A stretch of 64,000 bases of DNA from Schistocephalus solidus (lineage: Eukaryota; Platyhelminthes; Cestoda; Diphyllobothriidea; Diphyllobothriidae). A program made the translations under genes and the position numbers. Within the stretch, counting starts at the first letter, position 1, and each line of letters starts with the position of its first letter. Below are positions 55,201 to 64,000 of this stretch, piece by piece. The notes beneath the pieces are model-generated. The model saw nothing but the letters and a program-made list of their open reading frames with translations. It was not told the origin of the DNA and did no database searches. The DNA lies in contig WEDG01002555.1 of NCBI GenBank assembly GCA_017591395.1, positions 1 through 64,000 on the forward strand, written 5' to 3'.

Positions 55201-58200
55201 GTCCGGGACATTAATTTTTAGGGTCAATAAAACTTTGACTTGAAGACAATTAACTACTGTCTGACCCTAAACTTCATGTGCTGGATCTTTAAACCTATGT
55301 CCTATACTTAATAATTTCTGAAATTTTAAGCTCCGTATAGATATATGGAGGACAGGGCAACGAGCTCGTGGCTCGATGGTTGGGGGAATGAACTTCTATC
55401 CCTACAGGTCGTGGGTTCGACACTCGTGTGATGCAACACCTGGGGTTTGTTATGGCTGGCTAATGACGGCTATTAAGCTAGAAATGATCATTCACTTTCC
55501 CTTCTCATTGTCGCTAATACTATTCTGCCTAAGAATCGAATTATCAGAGTCCTGGTGCAAGATTGCCACGCACGTATTCACAAATACCACCGCACAATAG
55601 AACAACACTTGGTAGCTTGCCAGTCAACCTTAACAACGAATAAGTTGTCAACCATCGAAGCGGCCATTCTTGAAAGGGCTCAGCGTCATCGGAAGTTACG
55701 CGACGCCAACTTATTGGAGAATTTTAAGAAAATAAGTCCACCTAAACAACCTACCTCTGGCGGGAACCTGGTTCACAACCTGTCATCACATCGTCTCACC
55801 GAGCCACAGCTAGCGGCCATATACAAATGATGCTCGAACAGAAGACTTCATTGCATCATTCGAATCGGCGCTTCAGAAATGCGAGGCAGATGAAGAGTGC
55901 AAAAATGCCATGCGGCAACAAGTTTCGTTTTCACTCCTCCAGCACAAACGTCAGGTGACGATTTCAGCATCAGGAGCCCGAGAACTTCTGAAAATACGAA
56001 AGATGAAGGATATCGTCACCCTGCCAGCCGACAAGGTGCGGTCGACGGTCGTTATTTATAGGGCCGAGTACTGAAAGAAGCTGGAAAATCTATTGAACAA
56101 GGATTCTTATGTGCCATCGATTGCCTGTGAGTTCAAAAAGCTCGAAAATACCATTAATAAGACGATAGACAAGTTGAGGAAGACAGGAGCCCTTACGAGA
56201 AAGAAAGCGCTGGCTACAAAGGTCGCTGATGCTGCGATGGCGCGCTTCTACAGCCTACCAAAGGTGCACAAACCGGGAGCACCATTACGACCTATCGTAT
56301 CTTTACGCGGTACCCCAACTTTTGGGTTGTCCAAGTGGCTCTATCAGCGATTGTGTTTCCTTACTTAAGATTCAAAGGGGACAGTAAGGTCTGCTGAAGT
56401 GTTTTTGTCCCGCATCCAAAACCTGGAAGTGGAGGCAGGCGAGGTGATGGTGTGGTTTGACGTGATCTCATTGTTCACCTCTATTCCACCCGATCTGGCT
56501 ATCGACACCATTGACGGTCTTCTCCGAGTAAAATACGATGAAACTGACCAACCTCTCAAACGAGTGCACATCATCGAGCTCCTGGGATTGTGTCTTAAAA
56601 CGTTTTTCAATTTCAACGGCCAGGTTTACGAACAAAAGAAGGGGACACCAATGGGCTCACCTCTATCCGGACTGATTGCTGAAACAGTTTTGCAGAGGCT
56701 CGAGTAGCTGGTATTCAGCTCTTCCGCCCCCCGAAATTCTGGGCCAGATACGTTGAAAAAACTTTAGTCATCATCAAACGGAGCGAAGTGCAGGCTTTCA
56801 AGACTTTTTGGAACGCCATCTTTCCTGACATCCAGTTTACTATAGAAGAAGAGGTCAAGAATCAGTTGCCCTTCCTCGACGTACAAGTGACTAAGCGGGC
56901 AGACGGGAAAATAAGGACAACGGTCTACCGGAAGGCAACTAACACTATGCGTATCCTCCACTTCAGAAGAATCCACCCCGTTGCTCACAAACGCTGTTGT
57001 GTCAGAACCCTCTTCAAACGCGTTCAAACACACTGCAGCGATGACAGTGGGAAGGAGTAGACTAAGTACTTGCATGCCCTTTTTGAAGCCAACGGTTATC
57101 CGAAGCCCTTTATACGCAAGTGCCATGAGCGATCGAAAGGAGAAGACCCGAAGTTCTGGCTCGCGATCCATTATGTGAAAAACGTATCAGATGCGACGGC
57201 AAGAATCCTGAAACCTTTCGGGATCGGTTTGGCTCATAAGCCTGGATCAACAATCAGACAGCACATCATCAGGCCCAAAGAACCGCACCAATGACAGAAC
57301 AATCAGCAGTGGTTTATAGCATACCATGCCAAAGCTGTGATGCGAGGTATGTTGGTGAAACGGTCAAACGCCTTGGCACAAGATTGTATGAACACCAGCT
57401 TGCAATTAACCGCAAGGATAAGCTGTCTATGGTCCATGACCACATACAACAGAAGAACCCCAGTTTCGCCTTTGAGAAATCGAGGATAATCGGTCGAATC
57501 AACGATAAGATGGTCAGACTGCTGCTCGAAAGTTAGTCCTTGACGGGCACACTTAACAGAGCCATGGAATTGCATCCCGCCTACCAGGCAATGCGCAAAA
57601 GGCTCGAGTTAGTTCGGGTAGGGCAAATGGGACAGTCGAGCAAAACCAAGCATGGCAGACAACGGACGCCAGAGAAAAAGAAGAGAGAAGCCGGTTGAAG
57701 GCCACGTGACCGGCGTGGAACACCAACTCACCATCACGCCCATGAGGTTGAAATCACTCACGCGGCCGTCAACGACTGATCAGTCCGTTGGCTAACGAGA
57801 GACAGACCACCATGCACGCTGACTTGCCAACAAATACGACGGCAGCAAACGGAACATATGTCACGCGAGTGGAGAGATTAAGCCTAATCAGCAGCGAACA
57901 GGCAGATCAAAGTTCGTACTTCGAGCAGGGATATAATACCAGGCAGGCTTCAAGGCTGAAAAAGTCAAGACCAGCAGGAAGATCAACCACAGAACTCTGG
58001 TGATGAAAACGAGGGGGTTTCCTAAACGTCAGTTCAAATACATTCTGTTCCATGAAGTCGTCCTTTCTTCTTTGTCTTCTTCGGGGGATGATGAGCTCGA
58101 TATATATATATATATAGATATATATATATAGATATATCCCAAGTGTGGCACACGTCGCTATGCGACCGCCTGCGAGGGCTCTAGTCTGAGCTCCAGGGCA

Positions 58201-61200
58201 CAACGGAACATACATGTTCCTTAAGCAGATCGGTGAACCCCACACTATCATCATCTTCCCGATCACAACCGACAAAAACAACGAGCCCGTGGCTCAATGG
58301 TAGAGCGTTTGACTCAAATACCAAAGGTCGCGAGTTCGAACCCAGGTGTGCCACACTTGGGATTGGGTATGACTGGCTGATGACGGCTAATAAGCCAGAA
58401 AGGGTCTTTCCGGTCTCCCTTGTCTTTGGCGGTTCAATTTCATCATATGCTACACGTCGGTATATATATATATATATGGCAGTTCGACCGTCGATTTCGA
58501 CGAGGTCCACCGTATGCTCCACACCAGGTGGTGCAGGGACGGTGACTTGCGCGTGAATTAGTTTTAAGTGATAGTAGCCTTGCGCTGCAGCTACCGCACT
58601 CTCTCCTCCTCCCCCACCTGAGTCCGGTGTCAAGACAGAGTCAAGAAGACCGGAGATGGGAGAGGGCGCAGGTGGCTGGCGCGGCCTAAGCCGCCCCTGG
58701 GCGTGCCACCACACCTGGCTCGGATCCCACGGAGTGGGAGTGCCATAAAGGCCACATTAAGAAGGAGCCATTGCAACCTGACTCTCAGTCCGCCAGTCAG
58801 CCACTCCACACAAAAACACACATTGGGCTGACCACGCGGTCCGAGTTATCCCGTCAGTTGGCAACCTTCCAAGCCACGGCTTTTAGCGCACCGTGATAGT
58901 TTCAAGCGCGTCAGATTGTTTATAGTGAGGAAAATACGCTGAGCTCTCGACCTCACTTTCTCCCACCCCCACAATCAGACCACTGTCCGAGCCAGTCAGT
59001 TGCCTGATGTGGGAGTGGGCGCATTGGCTGACGGATCGGCGTACCCGTCTTCGCGCGCCACAGCACGACCTGGCCCCCCATAACGCACACACCAGGATTC
59101 ACAAACTCAGGGATATGGAGCAGCCATCGCCGTCTGACTCCCAGTTCACTGGTCAGCCACTCGACACACACAGCACATACACTGAGCCGACGGCGTGGTC
59201 TGGTGGAAGCGTCAGATTGGCAGATTTCTCAGCCACGGTTTCTAGGAAACCGTGATATACTGTGGTAAATGGTGATTGTGAGAGTGTTGTCGATGCATTG
59301 GTGTAGGTAGTGTGCGCTGATGTAGGTTAGCCTACGGTGGTTTACCGGAGGTTGTCATGGAGGCGCATGTGTCCTAATAGGCCCATGCGGTGTGTAAATG
59401 TGCGAAAGCAGTTAGGGCAGTGAAGGCGGGCACGTCGACTGTATGTCGGAGCACCAGGCACTGGTTCACCAGCCTCCATGCGATGGATTCGCAGGTGACC
59501 GACCAGGCCGATCCGTGAGTTGAAGTTGCGGGTTCAGTGTGGGCAGGAGAAATCGGTAGAGGCTGGGGCGATGTCATTGCTGGTAGTGGGGGTGGCAGGG
59601 GCACTAAGAATGGCAGGAGCGGAGGGTGTGCATGGTGTATCGGTGTTGTCGGCATTGTGGTTAATTCCGCTGTTATGGATGCGCATGTGACCGAATAGGC
59701 CTATGCGATGAGTGAATGCGCGAGGACAGTGGGTGAACGTCCTTCCCGTGATCTATTATCTTTTCTGCCTATACCACTAGCCTGCAACGGCTCTTGATTT
59801 AATGCCAATGTACAGTGAGACTCGCGGTTGCCCGGCGTGTGGCTGCTGGGTATCGCCTAGCTGCATGGAGTCAAAAGTGAGAGTTGGGTGTAGCCATCAC
59901 TAATGTGATACAACCTGCCACGTTTGACGGGGGAGGTCCCTAGCTAGACGCCCCACAGTGTCACAAACGCGTTTCGTAACCTGGTCGGTGAGCACCCCCA
60001 TAACGCGCTAAACTCTGACCCGCTTATGCTTAGTCTAGTCGCGTTAGACCTCCGACTTCGCCTTTTGAGGAATTCTGCCACTTCTTTCTCTTGCAGGGAT
60101 CCACACGGTATCCATTCACTGATCACACGCACTTCTGCCAAAGAACGCTACCTTCTAAACGATGTGGACTTGGATGTGAGAACTCCCGCTCTCCGGTGTA
60201 TTTTCAAGCGAAACCCACATAATGCCATCTGGGGTGACATGCGACTCTACCTAGAAGCTCAGGTAGTTTCCTCTGGCAGTGCTTATCTGACTTTTGGCGT
60301 TCTTGACAACTCGCTCTATCAAAAGCGCTCGTTTCGAAGGAAAAATACGCCTCCTTATCTTTACCATCCCTTTGGGTGATGTTTGTTCTCGCCGCATTCG
60401 TCGTGCTAAGTATCAGGTGTCGTTAACTGAAATTATGGTATATGCTGTCCGTTAGAAATAATTGCTTAGATGAGGCTGTGGTACTGATTATCCTGAAACA
60501 TAATCCCAAGATATTTCAGCTGCGGTAGGAGGCCGACATTTCGTGCGCACAACATGTAGCTGATTTTTATAATTCCAAGCGTATCAGATTTATTATAGTG
60601 GTGAGTGCACCGAATTACCAAAAGGAAGGAAACGTTGATATCGGTTGCGCACTCTCCCCTCTTCCACGCACCAGTAGTCTGTCCAATCCTGTCAGCCGAG
60701 CCGTCCAAATGGCTAGCGTAGCATGAACCGCCGTCCACTGCGTGTCATACGCATCCCGGCTAACGCTTGTCATGAGCCAATTTCGTTCATTATTTGGGTT
60801 GACTCATCAGCGGGGCAGCCGGAGTTAGGACACGTGTAGAACCATTCCCACAGAATACACCGAATTATTAACTTCTTTATAATAATGTCTACTGTCCTCT
60901 CTTAAGTGGTCACCATTTAACTAACTATTTGCTAGCTACGTTTACCACTTGCGAAGGTTTTGTGTTCCCCTTTTGGGAATACATTAATCCTTCGAATATT
61001 CAGGGGTTACGCTCCGAGACCACCCACAAAATTTAAATTTTCCCGAAGTGTTAGATATATTTATATATTTTAAAGCGTCATAAGCTCTTAACACCTAATC
61101 CTTATTTATCTTTCCAACACATACAAACACTTCTTATGCTCTTAACCGCTGCACTGCATACTCCTTAATATGCATAAGGAAATGCTAAAAATACAAAAAA

Positions 61201-63623
61201 CCGCGAAATATTGAAAATCCGTGGAACATATACCAGAAAGAAATCCGCGAAGTATCAAGTCCACGAAAAGAAAACCGCAAAGGGATGAAAGAGTATTCTA
61301 AACACTTTAAAATGCGGCGACGGATGAACTTTGTTTTCATTTGATGGAATTGCGGTACTTTCAAATTATACAGCTTTATGCTTTGGCTGTACTCCTCGCA
61401 GGCTCCGAATTGCAATTTAACAGAAGTGGAACATGTCTCTTTTTTCATGACAACAGTGACCGTTTTAGTCCTCTTCAGGGCCAAAGTTTTCGCTGCGGTT
61501 TTGACCGAAAACTTTAAGCGTTCCTTCACCCTTCTCTTACGGTTTTTCTTTCCAGGAGTCTCCTTGTTGTTGTTGATGCCCAATGCTCTTTTTCACCGCG
61601 TACTTACCCATTGCATTTTCAAGGTCGCCGCTCGATCACTGGAAATTTGGGGATCTGAGGAGGCGCTGGAGGCGGAACGTATACGTCGCTCGGTTCAGCG
61701 AGAGAATCTCAAACTGAAATCTTACGAGAAAAAGCTGAAAAGTTTGTCCAGTTTTATATTCCTCCTAATATGTTGTTCTCTCTTAATGACTGGCGTCTTC
61801 GGAGACCGCTACTGTCGTAGTAAATCTTTTCCACCAAAATAATATTACTTGTTTTTTTTATATAAACCGGCAAATTTTGCGCGTCGTTTATCTTCCTACT
61901 TACTTACTTGTGCTAATACCCGTCCATTTTGACTTAGCAGATTGCCTGTTGCAGGTCCGTCACACCTGGAATTCTCGCCCTTTGCTTACAGACAGTCGGC
62001 ACTTAACTCACCTAAGTAGTTTAGCCAGATGAGGCGTTAACTCCTAAACTCGCTCCGTCAGATCTTGCCTTAAGGTCAACCCTCACCGCTCAAACTCACG
62101 TTTTCAGTTATCTCTTTCAACGCTATCACTAGCCGAGTCTGGGCGAGATGAAATTCCGGACGATTTGGTTTTCGGTTCCGTGCAGCACATCTCAATCGGT
62201 GGGTACTGAGGGTGCATCTTACGAGCAGTGTTCCTCCAACGGACCTCGCGTTATATGCGCTGAAACAACACGTCGGGCGTCATTTGTACTGCGCTTCCAT
62301 AACAAATGCCGTACGTGCATGTCTAGCCGCATGCTCATGCCGCGCTATCCACCTGTATTCAATCGGGTCTTTTTGACTCTATCATGACACTGGGTCCAGT
62401 TGGGTGAGGAAGGAGAAGGTGCGGCAGATGCTGCGCAAGTCTAATACCAATATAAATTAATGTACGCACAAGTCACCGTCCCTGTGCCCACTTTGTTGTG
62501 GTGCACACGCTTGAACTCGGACTGCGGAACTCTATGATCGGCCGTTGGAGACGAGACCGGTGCGTCTATTTCGGAGAATGGAGTGCAATTACAACCAACC
62601 AAAATGTTCTGAGCACTGAACATCTGAACGCGGAGATTGTTTTGTAGCAGCCGCACACCTTGGTCTTCGGGCTAACCTCACATTGAGCCCAGAAGTCTCG
62701 GTGCACCTGGGGAAGTTGATGGCTGACTTTATCTCTACCTTGTCAGCTTGGCCGAAAGTTCGGCCCTAATAATAGAATTTTCTACTAATCCAGGAGTTTC
62801 ACCATCTATAGCCCTCAGGCAGCTTTGAAGCCCCAAACCATCATTTTGTTCGACACATCCATTATCGTGATCGCGCCTATCTGGGACACTGTGGACGGCG
62901 TTTTCGCAAAAGACCGCGCTGCCCCCACAGTGTCATCAGCGTCTCCCAGATTCCCAGTGCACAGTTCAACAGCTACCGTAACACTGGGAGGGTCAACCTT
63001 TGTGTACTAAGGAACCCATTCGGTAACACAGTTGAAAATAGTTAACAGGATAATGCAACCGTTAAGGACGCCAGCTATTCTATGATAGTAAACCGGCATT
63101 TGTCATTTCAGTAAGAATGTATAGCCAGGAGGATATAGAGTGCCAGCATGTACTACGCAAAGGACCATGCCATTGTATGAATGGGATAATTATGGCTTCG
63201 CGCTGAAGTTTTTTTGCAGTCACATCAGACATATCATTTGAAGTAATCGGTGAGACATGGGCTTCTCAAATTCCGTTTTTACGGATTATTTTCCCTGAAT
63301 TTTTCTTCTTTTCATGTCCGCCATTTTCCTTTCGATATTTTTGGGTCCAATTTTGAGAAATTTCAGTGAAAAGTTTTTTTACGGTCCTTATATGTCTGGG
63401 TGCTTCTACGGTTACCTCTGCGTCATATGATTATTACTTCTCTTACAAACATTCTTCGGTCTTTTCTGCAGAGTTGCGGATGCAGACACGGAGTAGTCTC
63501 TTCTCGAAGAAATCAGAGCAACATGAACATTCACTCGGCGCTGAAACATATGATGAGGCCAAGGACATTTACTTCAAAACATGTGCTACTTGCAACTTTA
63601 GAGTAGAGTTTGAAAAACTGTGA
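52107..63623 (+). CDS. XPA: XPA: DNA damage recognition/verification protein of nucleotide excision repair
   Basis: Five coding exons: 52,107-52,225, 54,600-54,995, 60,097-60,262, 61,624-61,741 and 63,472-63,623, giving about 316 residues (human 273). All junctions are GT-AG and keep frame. In order: the N-terminal helix RAIIETKRQQALALQRAK; SAGGFFLEPEW (human DTGGGFILEEE); an acidic then basic insert; a C4 zinc finger with Cys spacing 2-17-2 (CDECGKSF...CDAC); the DNA-binding core LITRTSAKERYLLNDVDL, NPHNAIWGDMRLYLEAQ and RSLEIWGSEEALEAERIR; and C-terminal KTCATCNFRVEFEKL (human KTCTMCGHELTYEKM). In the nucleus XPA binds RPA, TFIIH and damaged DNA and helps position ERCC1-XPF. It lies 2.2 kb from gene X on the same strand, with repeat-filled introns. 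No inactivating change was seen. Confidence 0.93.
52367..52735. repeat. 370-bp fold-back of two Penelope-type terminal repeats
   Basis: Two arms of about 175 nt (52,367-52,545 and 52,555-52,735) are almost perfect reverse complements around a short centre. Each arm carries ACGTATCTGATTATGGG or its complement, ATCCGAAACGTCAGGCCAAT, and AACACC-TGTTC. The right arm matches 58,012-58,085, at the 3' end of the Penelope-like element (CCTAAACGTCAG, ATACATTCTGTTCCA, then a T/C-rich stretch). It lies in XPA intron 1. Confidence 0.8.
53400..53570 (-). repeat. Dispersed repeat R, copy 2 (reverse)
   Basis: GAGGAGGGAGTGCGAGAGAT, GCTGCGCAAGT and AAGTCGCCGCC correspond in reverse to the CGCACTCTCTCC and GGACGGTGACTTG lines of the other copies. 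It is the closest partner of copy 6 (both carry AGATGCTGCGCAAGT). The open frames on both strands here are chance frames in the repeat. Confidence 0.5.
53571..54599. other. XPA intron 1, 3' part
   Basis: A/T-rich sequence without exon or repeat signals that I can name, ending in the polypyrimidine tract and acceptor before 54,600. Confidence 0.5.
54600..54995 (+). CDS. XPA: XPA exon 2: acidic/basic insert and zinc finger
   Basis: Encodes KDVYISSNRSLALSQ, SAGGFFLEPEW, then EKSEEEEEEDVG, GRKRRRRCRLKKR (a likely nuclear localisation signal), a Pro/Val-rich stretch and the C4 zinc finger. The finger has a fifth, non-conserved Cys three residues before the third ligand (FDCEVCDAC). The region between the GGFF motif and the finger is longer than in human XPA and accounts for most of the extra length. 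Confidence 0.85.
55355..55545 (+). repeat. tRNA-derived SINE S, copy 1
   Basis: The head has an A box (GTGGCTCGATGG) and B box (GTGGGTTCGACAC), then a body with ATGGCTGGCTAATGACGGC and CACTTTCCCTTCTCATTGTC, shared with copy 2 at 58,283. Its 3' end runs directly into the start of the Penelope-like element coding sequence. Confidence 0.7.
56093..57060 (+). pseudogene. Penelope-type reverse transcriptase, catalytically dead
   Basis: Blocks: ARFYSLPKVHKPGAPLRPIV and SLRGTPTFGLSKWLYQ (56,093-56,368), then an internal TAA at 56,366, VMVWFDVISLFTSIPPDLAI, GQVYEQKKGTPMGSPLSGLI (56,399-56,707) with a TAG at 56,705, and after a frame change FWARYVEKTLVIIKRSEVQA and VKNQLPFLDVQVTKRADGKI. The catalytic YVDD is replaced by YVEK, so both catalytic Asp are lost. 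The TPMGSPLSG and PFLDV lines are typical of Penelope RTs. Confidence 0.88.
57291..57700 (+). pseudogene. Penelope GIY-YIG endonuclease domain and C-terminus
   Basis: Reads VVYSIPCQSCDARYVGETVK (the GIY-YIG pair is YSI and YVG, with the CxxC typical of Penelope), RLGTRLYEHQLAIN (Arg and the LYEH His region), MVHDHIQQKNPSFAFEKSRI and KMVRLLLES, then TAG where a Trp or other codon is expected, and SLTGTLNRAMELHPAYQAM. The domain itself is open for 82 residues. It would nick DNA to prime reverse transcription in an active element. Confidence 0.85.
58099..58165 (-). repeat. (TA)n and reversed SINE S fragment
   Basis: TA repeats at 58,099-58,137, followed by TCCCAAGTGTGGCACAC, the reverse complement of GTGTGCCACACTTGGGA in SINE S copy 2 at 58,347-58,363. 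The two form a small inverted pair about 200 bases apart. Confidence 0.6.
58283..58480 (+). repeat. tRNA-derived SINE S, copy 2
   Basis: The best copy: A box GTGGCTCAATGGTAGAGCG, B box GAGTTCGAACCC, body ATGACTGGCTGATGACGGC, AATAAGCCAGAAAGGG and GGTCTCCCTTGTC, then a (TA)n stretch at 58,459-58,477. The tRNA boxes are close to consensus, suggesting a fairly recent insertion. It lies in XPA intron 2, in sense orientation. Confidence 0.75.
58530..58890 (+). repeat. Dispersed repeat R, copy 3
   Basis: GC-rich: GGACGGTGACTTGCGCG, ATTAGTTTTAAGTGATAGTA, CCGCACTCTCTCCTCCTCC, CGGTGTCAAGACAGAGTCAA, then CAGTCAGCCACTCCACACA and AGCCACGGCTTTTAGCGC. The last lines recur in copy 4 immediately downstream, so copies 3 and 4 form a diverged tandem pair. 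Confidence 0.65.
58891..59265 (+). repeat. Dispersed repeat R, copy 4
   Basis: Begins near CGCGTCAGATTGTTTATAGT (a line also seen in copy 5) and ends CTGGTCAGCCACTCGACACA and AGCCACGGTTTCTAGGAAAC. Same order as copy 3, moderately diverged. No coding potential is seen; open frames in both orientations here are chance. Confidence 0.6.
59340..59735 (-). pseudogene. Antisense C2H2 zinc-finger tail of a non-LTR (RTE-like) retrotransposon
   Basis: The minus strand translates to three C2H2 units: CPRAFTHRIGLFGHMRIH (first Cys lost), CPH*TRNFNSRIGLVGHLRIH (one ligand Cys changed to TGA) and CPNCFRTFTHRMGLLGHMRL, ending HDNLR and a stop. Between them lies a Thr/Pro/Ser-rich linker (NADNTDTPCTPSAPAI). 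I associate this string of fingers with the C-terminus of abundant endonuclease-RT proteins of diphyllobothriidean tapeworms; no RT is seen here, so it is a 5'-truncated fragment. Family placement is from memory. Confidence 0.7.
60097..60262 (+). CDS. XPA: XPA exon 3: DNA-binding core, part 1
   Basis: KDPHGIHSLITRTSAKERYL, LNDVDLDVRTPALRCIFKRN and PHNAIWGDMRLYLEAQ match human DKHKLITKTEAKQEYLL and NPHHSQWGDMKLYLKLQ. Acceptor TCTCTTGCAG, donor CAG|GTAGTT. Confidence 0.9.
60585..60740 (+). repeat. Dispersed repeat R, copy 5
   Basis: GCGTATCAGATTTATTATAG, TGGTGAGTGCACCGAATTA, TTGCGCACTCTCCCCTC and CAGCCGAGCCGTCC parallel the start of copy 4 and the CACTCTCTCC line of the other copies. It is short and lies in XPA intron 3. 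Confidence 0.5.
61624..61741 (+). CDS. XPA: XPA exon 4: DNA-binding core, part 2
   Basis: VAARSLEIWGSEEALEAERI, RRSVQRENLKLKSYEKKLK match human [20 protein letters not shown] and RQENREKMKQKKFDKKVKE. Acceptor TTTTCAAG, donor AAAA|GTTTGT (weak but phase-consistent with exon 5). The longer open frame 61,378-61,842 includes intron on both sides. Confidence 0.88.
62385..62510 (-). repeat. Dispersed repeat R, copy 6 (reverse)
   Basis: The reverse complement reads CAGGGACGGTGACTTGTGCG, ATTGGTATTAGACTTGCGCA and CCAGTGTCATGATAGAGTCA, aligned along copy 3 for about 120 bases. It lies in XPA intron 4. Confidence 0.6.
63472..63623 (+). CDS. XPA: XPA exon 5: C-terminal domain
   Basis: KLRMQTRSSLFSKKSEQHEH, then DEAKDIYFKTCATCNFRVEF and EKL stop, align with human [20 protein letters not shown] and MYRKTCTMCGHELTYEKM. 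The C-terminal region of XPA contacts TFIIH. Acceptor TTTTCTGCAG. The ATG at 63,366 in the open frame lies in the intron and is not the start. Confidence 0.88.
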
Positions 63624-64000
63624 ATTTATTTTTATCAATGATCCACCCGCATTGACCTTGTTTGTCTTGCCAAGTTTTGTGTGGAAGTTAAGTCCTTCTT
63701 TAATCTGTTTATCATGGTTTTTCTTTACGAGCCCATTCACCTTTTTCTATAAATACTTGTGTGAATCAGACAAGTAATTGCATATGTTTCGTATCTGTCT
63801 TCCCGGAGGCTCCTCTGGTACCACAACCTTGCAGTTGGCACCAAAAATCCACTGCATGTATGAAATTATTATTTAGGTTTAGGTATCAGAGAGCAACCTA
63901 GTGTAGGCTTATGGAAAGCCGTGCCGTTAGCACCTACCTGAACGTATGCCACTTTCCCTTGCGCTTCAGAACAAAGTAGATCGCGAGTGGGCGTTCGCTT
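63624..64000. other. XPA 3' flank
   Basis: Contains the presumed XPA 3' UTR. I see no canonical AATAAA; CTATAAATACT near 63,750 is the nearest A/T-rich hexamer-like site. No further gene could be identified. Confidence 0.4.

Larger units (their letters stand above)
55550..58098 (+). mobile_element. Penelope-like element (RT plus GIY-YIG endonuclease), dead copy
   Basis: Sense-oriented in XPA intron 2. The N-terminal part is HARIHKYHRTIEQHL and LSSHRLTEPQLAAIYK (55,555-55,830), then frameshifted ILTLPADK-type lines. The RT spans 56,093-57,060, the GIY-YIG nuclease is at 57,291-57,536, and a C-terminal line TLNRAMELHPAYQAMRKRLE follows a TAG at 57,534-57,536. At 58,012-58,085 is a terminal motif shared with the fold-back in intron 1, followed by (TA)n. 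The 5' side is truncated at SINE S. Penelope elements are a separate RT class, related to telomerase RT, that use a GIY-YIG nuclease. Confidence 0.88.

Noticed and set aside
56764..57171. 135-codon minus-strand frame opposite the Penelope RT
   Set aside because: Shadow of the RT coding strand; no motif.
58099..58137. (TA)n tract as a CRISPR-like or origin repeat
   Set aside because: A plain dinucleotide repeat at the end of retroelements, with no spacers.
59374..59655. 93-codon Pro-rich minus-strand frame
   Set aside because: It is the wrong frame of the zinc-finger module, which reads clearly in the neighbouring frame.
61378..61842. 154-codon frame with hydrophobic stretches as a membrane protein
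   Set aside because: Only 61,624-61,741 is XPA exon 4; the hydrophobic ends translate flanking intron.
63366..63623. Signal-peptide-like start (MKSFFTVLICLGASTVTSAS) of a secreted protein
   Set aside because: The second part is the XPA C-terminal exon after a TTTTCTGCAG acceptor; the apparent signal peptide is intron sequence.
52107..63623. XPA as a processed or decayed pseudogene
   Set aside because: Introns are present, all phases join, all zinc ligands and core motifs are intact, and no stop was found in the exons.

Overview
This window is eukaryotic and most likely from a flatworm, probably a diphyllobothriidean tapeworm (Spirometra, Dibothriocephalus or Schistocephalus type). That assignment is inference. 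It rests on two spliced host genes with very small (34 and 42 nt) and kilobase-scale introns, on CR1-like non-LTR retrotransposons and a Penelope-like element, and on a retrotransposon tail with C2H2 zinc fingers of a kind I associate with these worms. There are no operons, Shine-Dalgarno sites, rRNA genes or CRISPR arrays.

Positions 1-44,880 are almost entirely nested, broken non-LTR retrotransposons. I label the families A, B, C, D, E, F, H and I; these are local names only. They encode an ORF1 and an ORF2 with an AP-like (EEP) endonuclease and a reverse transcriptase (RT). Most complete 3' ends finish in short tandem repeats, as in the CR1 group. The layout is: A1 (+) 1-480; B3 (-) 481-1015; H1 (+) about 1620-5780; I1 (+) about 5785-9915; unassigned 9916-11,627; D1 (+) split by E1 (-) 12,021-16,890; and D2 (+) from about 18,226 to 35,533. 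D2 is split by B1 (+), by A2 (-) plus C (-) with B2 (+) inside C, and by E2 (+). Last comes F (-) 35,534-44,880, which contains D3 (-), which contains E3 (-). Nearly every ORF2 carries stops, frameshifts or catalytic-residue changes. B1 and B2 are the youngest looking.

Positions 44,881-64,000 are a host-gene region. An unrecognised gene with a coiled-coil C-terminus (gene X) runs from 45,818 or earlier to 49,930 on the plus strand. About 2.2 kb downstream on the same strand lies a complete XPA-type nucleotide excision repair gene in five coding exons (52,107-63,623), with its zinc finger, DNA-binding core and C-terminal cysteine motif intact. Its introns carry a 370-bp fold-back, a dead Penelope-like element, two tRNA-derived SINEs, at least five copies of a GC-rich dispersed repeat, and an antisense zinc-finger retrotransposon tail.

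The most unusual signals are three. (1) The fold-back in XPA intron 1 shares its arm sequence with the 3' end of the Penelope-like element in intron 2, so it looks like a head-to-head pair of Penelope terminal repeats, possibly with a decayed hammerhead ribozyme core. (2) Antisense tRNA-like sequences sit at the 5' ends of at least three retrotransposon families. (3) The nesting is resolved well enough to order the insertions.
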